Assembly (NCBI GenBank): GCA_036503065.1
Contig: DASXXM010000382.1
Location: 1 to 19,906, forward strand
DNA from: DATEPR01 sp036503065
Lineage (GTDB): Bacteria > Actinomycetota > Actinomycetes > Mycobacteriales > Pseudonocardiaceae
Length of the DNA: 19,906 bases
Reading direction: 5' to 3'
Position numbers and translations under genes: made by a program. Shown piece by piece: positions 12,946 to 19,311 of the stretch. How positions within the stretch are numbered: the first letter of the stretch is position 1; each line of letters opens with the position of its first letter. The notes below the pieces were generated by a model. That model was not told the origin of the DNA. It saw only the letters and a program-made list of their open reading frames with translations, and did not search any database.

Positions 12946-14274
12946 ATGCGCACGTCCCATTCCACCGCGCCGCGCCGCGGCAGACGGGTCACCACGACGC
13001 TGGCGGTCGGTGCCGCGGTCGCCGCCGCCATGCTGGTCGCACCGGCAGGCGCGAGCGCCGCGCAGGCCCAGCACCCCGAACACGGGCAGTCCAAGCAGGT
13101 CATCGGGTACTTCACCCAGTGGGGGATCTACTCCGGGTTCTTCGAGAAGAACCTGATCGCCTCCGGCGCGGTCAAGAACCTCACTGAGATCGACTACGCG
13201 TTCAGCAACATCGCGCCGGACGGCACCTGCACCAGCGGGGACACCTGGGCCGACTTCCAGCGCCCGTTCGCGGCCACCGAGTCGGTGACCGGTGTCGCCG
13301 ACCAGGCAGGCCAGGCGCTGCTGGGCAACTTCAACCAGCTCAGGGAACTCAAGGCGGCCAACCCGAAGCTCAAGATCGTCATGGGCATCGGCGGCTGGTC
13401 CTGGTCCAGCCGGTTCTCGGGTCTCGCGGCGACCGCGGCCGGACGGCAGAAGTTCGTCCAGTCCTGTATCGACCAGTACATCCGGGGCAACATCCCCGGC
13501 CTGGCCCCCGGTGCGGCCGCAGGCATCTTCGACGGCATCTCGGTCGACTGGGAGTACCCGGACGAGGTGGGCAACAACAACCCGCACGGCCCGCAGGACA
13601 CGCCCGACTTCACCGCGCTGATCCACGAGTTCCGCGGCCAGTTGACCGCGCAGGGCCGGACCGACGATCGGGACTACCTGCTCACCGCGGACGTGTCGGC
13701 CAACCCGGCGGTCGCGGCGAAGCTGCAACTGCGCCCGGTGGCCAGGGACCTCGACTGGTTCAACGTGATGACGTTCGACTTCCACGGGGCGTGGGAGGCG
13801 ACCGGGCCCACCGACTTCGCGTCGAACACGTTCACCGACCGAACCGATCCGCAGCCGGCCAACAACGCGTTCAGCGTCGTCCAGTCGGTGCGCTACTTCG
13901 AGTCGCAGGGTGTGCCGGCCGGCAAGATCGGCCTTGCCGCGCCCTATTACGCGCATGTCTGGACCGGCGTCGCTCCCGGACCCAACAATGACGGCCTCTA
14001 CCAGTCGTCGACCGCGGGCGGCGGTACGCCGAACTATCCGGCCGTCGTCAGCGCACCGGGTACGACGTTCTGGAACTTCCGCACGGGCGAGCCGTACAAG
14101 TACGACGCCGCTTCGCAGACCTTCTACACCTACGAGGACCCGACCTCACTGGCGTTGAAGGCGGCCTACATCCGTGCGGCCGGCCTGCGTGGCACGTTCG
14201 TGTGGTCACTGGACGGTGACACCGCGACCGCCCAACTGACCGCTGCTCTCGGCCGGGTACTGCTCGATCGTTGA
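12946..14274 (+). CDS. Secreted chitinase, glycoside hydrolase family 18
   Basis: This 442-residue exported enzyme should cleave chitin to chitooligosaccharides. A signal peptide covers residues 1-38 (basic start, hydrophobic core, cut near ASA). The rest is a GH18 TIM barrel: QVIGYFTQWGIYSGFF (first strand), KIVMGIGGWSWSSRF (substrate-binding strand 3, SxGG type), and FDGISVDWEYP with Asp196, Asp201 and catalytic Glu203. The middle Asp of the usual DxxDxDxE is Ser199. MTFDFHGAWE and GTFVWSLDGD complete the barrel. No carbohydrate-binding module is present. ATG 12946 has GAGGAGA about six bases upstream. The gene has its own DasR-type operator and strong terminator and sits between murB and the SDR, so it looks like an inserted single-gene unit. 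Confidence 0.95.
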   Translation: MRTSHSTAPRRGRRVTTTLAVGAAVAAAMLVAPAGASAAQAQHPEHGQSKQVIGYFTQWGIYSGFFEKNLIASGAVKNLTEIDYAFSNIAPDGTCTSGDTWADFQRPFAATESVTGVADQAGQALLGNFNQLRELKAANPKLKIVMGIGGWSWSSRFSGLAATAAGRQKFVQSCIDQYIRGNIPGLAPGAAAGIFDGISVDWEYPDEVGNNNPHGPQDTPDFTALIHEFRGQLTAQGRTDDRDYLLTADVSANPAVAAKLQLRPVARDLDWFNVMTFDFHGAWEATGPTDFASNTFTDRTDPQPANNAFSVVQSVRYFESQGVPAGKIGLAAPYYAHVWTGVAPGPNNDGLYQSSTAGGGTPNYPAVVSAPGTTFWNFRTGEPYKYDAASQTFYTYEDPTSLALKAAYIRAAGLRGTFVWSLDGDTATAQLTAALGRVLLDR

Positions 14275-14290
14275 TTCCCGAAATGTCGCT

Positions 14291-14328
14291 GAGTAATACG
14301 GGCCGCTGCACAGCGGCCCGTATTACTC
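14291..14328. terminator. Strong bidirectional terminator between chitinase and SDR genes
   Basis: GAGTAATACGGGCCGCTG (14291-14308) and CAGCGGCCCGTATTACTC (14311-14328) are perfectly complementary 18-base arms separated by two bases. The chitinase stop is at 14274 and the convergent SDR stop (TAA) is at 14325-14323, inside the right arm, so the hairpin serves both directions. AT-rich outer stems give a short T-containing end on each strand. Confidence 0.88.
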
Positions 14329-15060
14329 CCGGTAGGCCCGGCCGGCCGAGTGTTGTGCTCTCGGCTTGATCACGATGCTGTCCAGGTTCACGTGTGACGG
14401 TCGGCTCACCGCGAACCCGATCACCTCCGCGACATCGGCCGCCGTCAACGGCGTCAGCCCCGCGTAGACCTTGGCGGCCCGGTCGGCGTCGCCGTCGAAG
14501 CGGATCAGGGAGAACTCGGTTTCCACCATGCCGGGCAGGATCTCGGTGAACCGGACGGGCCTGCCGAGGTACTCGCCGCGCAACGTGCGGTGCAGTGCCG
14601 ACTCGGCGTGCTTGGCCGACGTGTAGCCCGCGCCGCCGTCGTAGACCTCGACGGCCGCGATCGACGTGATCGTCACGATGTGGCCGTCGCCGGAGTCCAG
14701 CAGCGTGGGCAGCAGTGCCTTCGTGACCCGCAGGGTGCCCAGCACGTTGGATTCCCACATCCGGCGCCAGTGGTCCTCGTCGGCCGACGCGACGGGCTCC
14801 GCGCCCAGTGCGCCGCCCGCGTTGTTCACCAGCACCCTGGCGGCCGGCACGGCCCGCGCGAACTCGGCGACCGACGTCGGGTCCGTCACGTCCAGCGGCA
14901 GCGCCGTGCCGTCGATCTCGTCGGCGATCGCGGTGAGGCGGTCCAGCCTGCGCGCGCCGAGTACCACCCGGAACCCGTCCTTGGCCAACTGCCGGGCGGT
15001 CGCGTCGCCGATGCCCGAACTCGCGCCCGTCACCACGGCGACCGGTCGTTCGATAGTCAT
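14323..15060 (-). CDS. Short-chain dehydrogenase/reductase (Rv0484c-like)
   Basis: The 245-residue classical SDR has the cofactor motif TGASSGIG (12-19), NNAG (about 79-82), the catalytic YTSAKHA (Tyr and Lys) with the preceding Ser in ITSIAAV, and the PGMVETEF block after the active site. The residues RR following strand 2 (LGARRLDRL) favour NADP(H) over NAD(H). The substrate is unknown. Position between murB and mshA, on the opposite strand, equals Rv0484c. ATG 15060 is preceded by TATGTT with a six-base gap, a leaderless pattern. The last two codons and stop lie in the shared terminator hairpin. Confidence 0.94.
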   Translation of the reverse strand: MTIERPVAVVTGASSGIGDATARQLAKDGFRVVLGARRLDRLTAIADEIDGTALPLDVTDPTSVAEFARAVPAARVLVNNAGGALGAEPVASADEDHWRRMWESNVLGTLRVTKALLPTLLDSGDGHIVTITSIAAVEVYDGGAGYTSAKHAESALHRTLRGEYLGRPVRFTEILPGMVETEFSLIRFDGDADRAAKVYAGLTPLTAADVAEVIGFAVSRPSHVNLDSIVIKPRAQHSAGRAYRE

Positions 15061-15066
15061 GGCTGA

Positions 15067-15072
15067 AACATA
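15067..15072 (-). promoter_or_regulatory. -10 box TATGTT of the SDR gene, leaderless geometry
   Basis: TATGTT on the minus strand is followed by six bases (TCAGCC) and the ATG at 15060. No Shine-Dalgarno sequence is present and no good -35 was seen. Confidence 0.5.
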
Positions 15073-15169
15073 TCGGGCCGGTCGGATCAGGGCTGTCGGG
15101 AAGATGCGGCGGTGTCCGACGGTTGATACCCGAGGGCATGTCCGAACGGGAACAGGGGTGGGTGAGCAG

Positions 15170-16000
15170 GTGCCGACGCTCGACGAGGTGGTCCGTCGCG
15201 ACGACGTGATCGGAACTTCCGGCGTACGGCTCGCGGTGCGGGTCGCCGGACCCGCGGACGGGCCGCCGGTGATCCTGCTGCACGGCTGGGCCCAGTCCGG
15301 CCGGGTGTGGGCGAACCAACTGACCGGACCGCTCGGCGGCGCCTACCGGCTGATCGCCGTCGACCTGCGGGGTCACGGCGATTCCGCGGTCCCGGACGAC
15401 TACGGCACGGACGCCTGGGCCGGCGACGTGCGCGCCCTGCTGGCCTACGCGGACCGGCCCGCGGTAGTCGTCGGCTGGTCCTACGGCGGCCTGGTGCTCA
15501 TCGACTACCTGCGGCGGTACGGCACCGCCGGCCTGGCCGGCCTGGTACTCGTCGGCGCGATCACCGAGATCGGCCGGGGGCACGCCGGTGGCCGGGTCGG
15601 GCCGGTCATGCGGGCCGCGTTGCCCGCCGCGCTGTCCGACGATCCCGCGGTCGCCCGGCCGGCCCTGCTGGACTTCGTCACCGGGATGTCGGCACAGCCG
15701 CTGCCGGACGACCTGGTCGACGCGTCGCTGCGGGTGCCGGCATCCGTGCGGACGGCGCTGTTCGCACGGCAGGCGGCTGCCGCTGAGGTGCTGGCCGCCG
15801 TGGACGTGCCGACGCTCGTGCTGCACGGCCGACAGGACGCGATCGTGCACCCGTCGGCCGCGTCGTACGCCGCCGGTCTGATCCCCGATGCGACGCTGAC
15901 CTGGCTGGACACCGGCCATGTTCCGTTCGTCGATCACGCGGCGGAGTTCGACACCGCGCTCGCCGGGCACCTTGGTCGCTGTTTCGGGCGGTCGGCGTGA
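15170..16000 (+). CDS. Alpha/beta hydrolase
   Basis: About 276 residues with a complete catalytic triad: nucleophile Ser104 in VVVGWSYGG, Asp223 in LVLHGRQDAIVHP and His250 in LDTGHVPF; the oxyanion region is LLHGWAQSG (37-45). The family covers esterases, lactonases, haloperoxidase-like and C-C bond hydrolases; the substrate is not predictable. The start is uncertain: GTG 15170 (VPTLDEVV) is chosen, but GTG 15158 is in frame four codons earlier. Its stop overlaps the mshA start (GTGA at 15997-16000), so hydrolase and MshA are coupled. In M. tuberculosis the gene before mshA is a ROK-family protein (Rv0485), so this neighbour differs. Confidence 0.9.
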   Translation: MPTLDEVVRRDDVIGTSGVRLAVRVAGPADGPPVILLHGWAQSGRVWANQLTGPLGGAYRLIAVDLRGHGDSAVPDDYGTDAWAGDVRALLAYADRPAVVVGWSYGGLVLIDYLRRYGTAGLAGLVLVGAITEIGRGHAGGRVGPVMRAALPAALSDDPAVARPALLDFVTGMSAQPLPDDLVDASLRVPASVRTALFARQAAAAEVLAAVDVPTLVLHGRQDAIVHPSAASYAAGLIPDATLTWLDTGHVPFVDHAAEFDTALAGHLGRCFGRSA

Positions 16001-17313
16001 GCGCGCGCCGACCGGCGTTCCCGCGCCGGCTGCCGGCGCGGCCCGGCCGGGTCGCCGTGCTGTCCGTGCACACGTCACCGCTGGAACAGCCCGGCACCGG
16101 TGACGCGGGCGGGATGAACGTCTACATCGAGCAGACCGCCTTACGCATGGCCGGCCGGGGCGTTTCGGTGGAGATCTTCACCAGGGCGACGTCCTCGGAG
16201 CTCCCGCCGGTGGTCGAACTCGCGCCTGGCGTGACCGTCCGGCACGTGGTGGCCGGGCCGTTCGAAGGTCTGGACAAGTCGGAACTGCCCGCGCAGCTCT
16301 GCGCGTTCAGCGCGGCCGTGCTGCGCGCGGAGGCGTTCCACGAGCCCGGCTACTACGACGTGATCCATTCGCACTACTGGCTGTCCGGCCAGGTCGGCTG
16401 GCTGGCCAGGGAACGCTGGGGCGTGCCGCTGGTGCACACCGCGCACACCCTGGCCAGGGTCAAGAACGCCGCGCTGGCCGATGGCGACACACCGGAACCG
16501 CGATCCAGGGTGATCGGCGAGCAGCAGGTGGTGGACGAGTCCGACCGCCTGGTCGCCAACACGGATGTCGAAGCGGCGCAACTGGTTCGGCTGTACGACG
16601 CCGATCCCGACCGGGTGCTCGTCGTGCCGCCGGGCGTCGACCTGGAGCGGTTCACGCCGTCCGGCCCGGCGCAGCGGGCGGCCGCGCGGGCACATCTGTC
16701 GCTGGCGCCGGACTCGGTGGTGCTGGCGTTCGTCGGGCGCATCCAGCCGTTGAAGGCGCCGGACGTGCTGCTGCGGGCGGCGGCCGAGATGGTCGCCCGC
16801 GATCCCGGGCTGGCCGACCGGCTGGTGGTGCTCGTGGTGGGCGGCGAGTCCGGTTCTGGCCGCGCCCAGCCGGCCGCGCTGCACGACCTGGCCGCGCGGC
16901 TGGGCATCGCCGGTCTGGTGCGCTTCCTGCCGCCGATGCCGGCGGACGAACTGGCCAGGGTCTACCGGGCCGCCGACGTGGTCGCGGTGCCCAGCCACAA
17001 CGAGTCGTTCGGGCTGGTCGCGCTGGAGGCCCAGGCGTGTGGCACGCCGGTGGTGGCCGCGCGGGTCGGCGGACTGCCGGTCGCGGTGGCCGACGACGTG
17101 TCGGGGTTGCTGGTGTCCGGCCACGAGCCGGCCAGTTGGGCGAGCGCGCTGGCCGACGTGGCGCTGCGGCCGAACGTGCGTGCCCGGCTGTCGGTCGGCG
17201 CGGTCGCGCACGCCCACCGGTTCTCCTGGGAGCGCACCACGGACGAACTGCTGGCAGGCTACGTCCAGGCCGCCGACGCGTTCTCGTCCGCGGTCGGGGA
17301 GGTGGCCGTATGA
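15997..17313 (+). CDS. mshA: D-inositol-3-phosphate glycosyltransferase (mycothiol biosynthesis)
   Basis: The 438-residue GT4 enzyme transfers GlcNAc from UDP-GlcNAc to 1D-myo-inositol 3-phosphate, the first step of mycothiol synthesis. Hallmarks are SVHTSPLEQPGTGDAGGMNV (23-42) at the inositol-phosphate site, DVIHSHYWLSGQVGW, VHTAHTLARVKN, VVPPGVDLERF, AFVGRIQPLKAPDVLL and the E-x7-E donor motif ESFGLVALE. The gene is in the same relative position as Rv0486. GTG 15997 overlaps the hydrolase stop, and its own stop overlaps the YbjN start (ATGA). The N-terminus is somewhat shorter than in M. tuberculosis but within the family range. Confidence 0.97.
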   Translation: MSARRPAFPRRLPARPGRVAVLSVHTSPLEQPGTGDAGGMNVYIEQTALRMAGRGVSVEIFTRATSSELPPVVELAPGVTVRHVVAGPFEGLDKSELPAQLCAFSAAVLRAEAFHEPGYYDVIHSHYWLSGQVGWLARERWGVPLVHTAHTLARVKNAALADGDTPEPRSRVIGEQQVVDESDRLVANTDVEAAQLVRLYDADPDRVLVVPPGVDLERFTPSGPAQRAAARAHLSLAPDSVVLAFVGRIQPLKAPDVLLRAAAEMVARDPGLADRLVVLVVGGESGSGRAQPAALHDLAARLGIAGLVRFLPPMPADELARVYRAADVVAVPSHNESFGLVALEAQACGTPVVAARVGGLPVAVADDVSGLLVSGHEPASWASALADVALRPNVRARLSVGAVAHAHRFSWERTTDELLAGYVQAADAFSSAVGEVAV

Positions 17314-17846
17314 CCGATCTCGACGAGTTGGACGCGGTGCTCGCGCGGGCGTTGGACGAGCGGGAACTGCGCTACCAGCACAAGGGTGTCGGCGCTTTCT
17401 TCGTGACGTTGCCCGGGGTGAAGAAGCTGGCCACGAACTGCTGGCTGGTCGCAGGGCGGCACGCCTTCGTGGTCGAGGCGTTCGTGTGCCGCAGGCCCGA
17501 CGAGGCGCACCTCGACGTGTATCGATTCCTGTTGCGCCGCAACGCGAAGCTCTACGGCGTGCACTACACGATCGACGAGGCGGGCGACATCTACCTGGTC
17601 GGCAGGCTCGGTCTGGACTCGATCACCGCCGATGAGTTGGACCGGCTGCTCGGCCAGGTGCTGGAGGCCGCGGACGGCGACTTCAACACGTTGCTGGAAC
17701 TGGGCTTCGCGTCGTCCATCCGGCGGGAGTGGGACTGGCGGGTGCGCCGGGGCGAGTCGCTGGCCAACCTCAAGGAGTTCGCGCACCTGGTGCGCGGACC
17801 GGAGAGCGACCGGCCGGTGACCATCCGGGACGAAGCGGAATCGTGA
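17310..17846 (+). CDS. YbjN domain-containing protein (Rv0487-like)
   Basis: The 178-residue cytoplasmic protein has the YbjN fold, related to type III secretion chaperone-like folds: LAVLARALDE-type first helix, VTLPGVKKLATNCWLVAGRH, AHLDVYRFLLRRNAKLYGVH and GDIYLVGRLGLDSITADELDRL. YbjN proteins are linked to stress responses and possibly chaperone activity; the role of the actinobacterial form next to mshA is unknown, but the adjacency is conserved (Rv0487). ATG 17310 overlaps the mshA stop by four bases, so it is translationally coupled to MshA. Confidence 0.93.
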   Translation: MTDLDELDAVLARALDERELRYQHKGVGAFFVTLPGVKKLATNCWLVAGRHAFVVEAFVCRRPDEAHLDVYRFLLRRNAKLYGVHYTIDEAGDIYLVGRLGLDSITADELDRLLGQVLEAADGDFNTLLELGFASSIRREWDWRVRRGESLANLKEFAHLVRGPESDRPVTIRDEAES

Positions 17847-17913
17847 TCCACCGCCGTACAACCGGTTGACGTTTGACACACGTCCTCGGCGTGACATCAC
17901 GCTGGGAGGCGAC

Positions 17914-18849
17914 ATGCGGTACGGAGCGGTGCTGGTGGGCGGGTTCGTGGTCGGTTGTTGTCTGGTGGCCGGCTGTTCGGCGGGCGGGGCGGCGTCGGGC
18001 AACGGATCGTCGGACTCGATCGCGGCGCAGCGCGCGCCCGCGATCGCGAACGGCGCGCCGCCCGGCGCCAACGTGCCCGGCCCGGCCAAACAGGGCACCG
18101 CCGGCGGCACCGCGTCGACCGGCGGCGGGACGAACCAGGCGGTCAGTCCGTTGCCCGCCACCGGCCGGCAGGTGATCCGGACCGCGTCGATCAGCCTGAC
18201 CGTGCCGAACGTCACCACGACCGCGGCCGACGTCCGCGGCATCACCACCGGGGCCGGCGGCTACACCGGCAGCGAGAACACCCAGTCCGACCAGGCCGAC
18301 TTCACATTGCAGGTGCCGACGACCACGCTGGACCAGGTGCTGGACCGGATCGCGGCGCTGGGCAGGGTGACCGACCGGGGCGAGCAGGCCCAGGACGTGA
18401 CCGGCCAACTGGTCGACGTGCGCAGCCGGGTGGCGTCGCAGCAGGCCAGCGTGGACCGGGTGCGGGCGTTGCTGGCCAGGGCCACCACGGTCGGCGACGT
18501 CGTGACCATCGAGGGCGAGTTGGCATCGCGGGAGGCCAATCTGGAGTCGTTGGAGCAGCAGCAGGCCGAGTTGTCGGCGCAGGTCGCCATGTCCACCATC
18601 ACGGTCCACATCGGACGGTCAGCTACCGTGGCGCCGCCACCCGCGGCCGCGGGCGGCGGTTTCGTCGGCGGGCTGTCGGCCGGCTGGCGCTCGTTCGTCG
18701 CGGTGCTCGGTGGTGCGGTGACGGTGCTCGGCGCGCTGCTGCCCTACCTGGTCGGCATCGGTGGCCCCGCGGTGTTGGTGTGGTGGCTGGTGCGCAGGCG
18801 ACGGGCCGGTCGGCCGCGGCCCGCGCCGGTGAGTCCTGACGCGGGGTGA
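17914..18849 (+). CDS. DUF4349 lipoprotein with coiled coil and C-terminal membrane helix
   Basis: The 311-residue protein starts with a signal sequence and lipobox LVAGC (Cys21), then a Gly/Ala/Pro-rich linker to about residue 84. The DUF4349 domain (about 85-232) begins RQVIRTASISLTV and includes TLQVPTTTLDQVLDRIAALG and a long coiled coil (about 165-215, ESLEQQQAELSAQ). A membrane helix follows (about 247-290) with a basic end (RRRRAGRPRP) placed in the cytoplasm. Lipid anchor plus transmembrane helix is typical of the family; function is unknown. ATG 17914 has GGGAGG four bases upstream. TTGACG (17866) and TTGACA (17873) in the upstream gap are possible -35 elements, though no convincing -10 was found. 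Confidence 0.92.
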   Translation: MRYGAVLVGGFVVGCCLVAGCSAGGAASGNGSSDSIAAQRAPAIANGAPPGANVPGPAKQGTAGGTASTGGGTNQAVSPLPATGRQVIRTASISLTVPNVTTTAADVRGITTGAGGYTGSENTQSDQADFTLQVPTTTLDQVLDRIAALGRVTDRGEQAQDVTGQLVDVRSRVASQQASVDRVRALLARATTVGDVVTIEGELASREANLESLEQQQAELSAQVAMSTITVHIGRSATVAPPPAAAGGGFVGGLSAGWRSFVAVLGGAVTVLGALLPYLVGIGGPAVLVWWLVRRRRAGRPRPAPVSPDAG

Positions 18850-18868
18850 AACCTACGCTGCGGTACGT

Positions 18869-19062
18869 GCTCGGGGGGAGGCGAGCGGGGCGGCCCGGGA
18901 GGGAGGGGGAGTCGCATACTCGGGCCACCCCGCTTCGGCTGCCCGCCGCTGCGGACTCCCGAGTGGGGGGACTCGGGAACTGTCCGGGCGGGTGCGGTTC
19001 GACGGGGAGGCGAACCGCTGTGCACCCTGTTTCGGATCGGGGAGTGCGTGGGAGCCGATCCG
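18869..19062. ncRNA. Cluster of five stem-loops, candidate structured RNA (strand unresolved)
   Basis: Consecutive hairpins fill this gene-free stretch: A, GCTCG/CGAGC (18869-18873, 18882-18886), loop GGGGGAGG; B, CGGGC/GCCCG (18921-18925, 18941-18945) with an inner C(TTCG)G; C, TCCCGAGT/ACTCGGGA (18957-18964, 18971-18978), loop six G, extended by CGGAC/GTCCG; D, GCGGTTCG/CGAACCGC (18994-19001, 19011-19018), loop with GGGGAGG; E, CGGATCGG/CCGATCCG (19033-19040, 19055-19062). C, D and E have perfect 8-base arms. Read on the minus strand the loops become C-rich (CCCCCC, CCTCCCC), as in actinobacterial 6C RNAs; read on plus, hairpin B has a stable UUCG loop. ACTCGGG at 18918-18924 could compete with hairpin C. 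Hairpin C may also terminate the DUF4349 transcript. Confidence 0.45.
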
Positions 19063-19311
19063 GGTAGGGCGATGCCAACTTGTCAGATGCCGGTGGGCAC
19101 CACAAGGGTGGGCGTTACTGCAACTCGGTAGAAACAAAGTCGTTTCGATAACAATTTGGTAACCGAGATGCTGAATGGAGTAGTCGTATGTGGCCTTGAT
19201 CACGGTCTGTCGCTCGATCGGTGGACAACCTGTCGGGTGTCCCCGGCGTTGGTGAACCGATCCACCAACCGGTAGCGGGCGACCGATGACCGGTCTGGCA
19301 GGCTTGGCCGC
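19063..19311. other. Upstream region of the phosphoglycerate mutase gene, with AT-rich patch
   Basis: A noticeably AT-rich patch (about 19130-19175, including GATAACAATTTGGTAACC) stands out in this GC-rich window and probably marks a promoter for gpmA or for a transcript on the other strand. A 35-codon open frame at 19168-19275 has no ribosome site or family match. Just before the gpmA ATG, CAGGCT (19299-19304) is a weak -10 candidate seven bases from the start codon. Confidence 0.4.

Noticed and set aside
15138..15209. Short open frame (ATG 15138, 23 codons) overlapping the hydrolase start
   Set aside because: No ribosome site and no good -10 box; the translation is Arg/Ser/Trp-rich and looks like chance.
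18846..19067. 73-codon frame starting at a GTGA overlap with the DUF4349 stop
   Set aside because: Although the overlap resembles coupling, the translation is Gly/Arg-rich and the DNA is dominated by stem-loops, so a structured RNA is the better reading.
19168..19275. 35-codon open frame upstream of gpmA
   Set aside because: No Shine-Dalgarno sequence, no recognisable features, and it lies in a probable promoter region.
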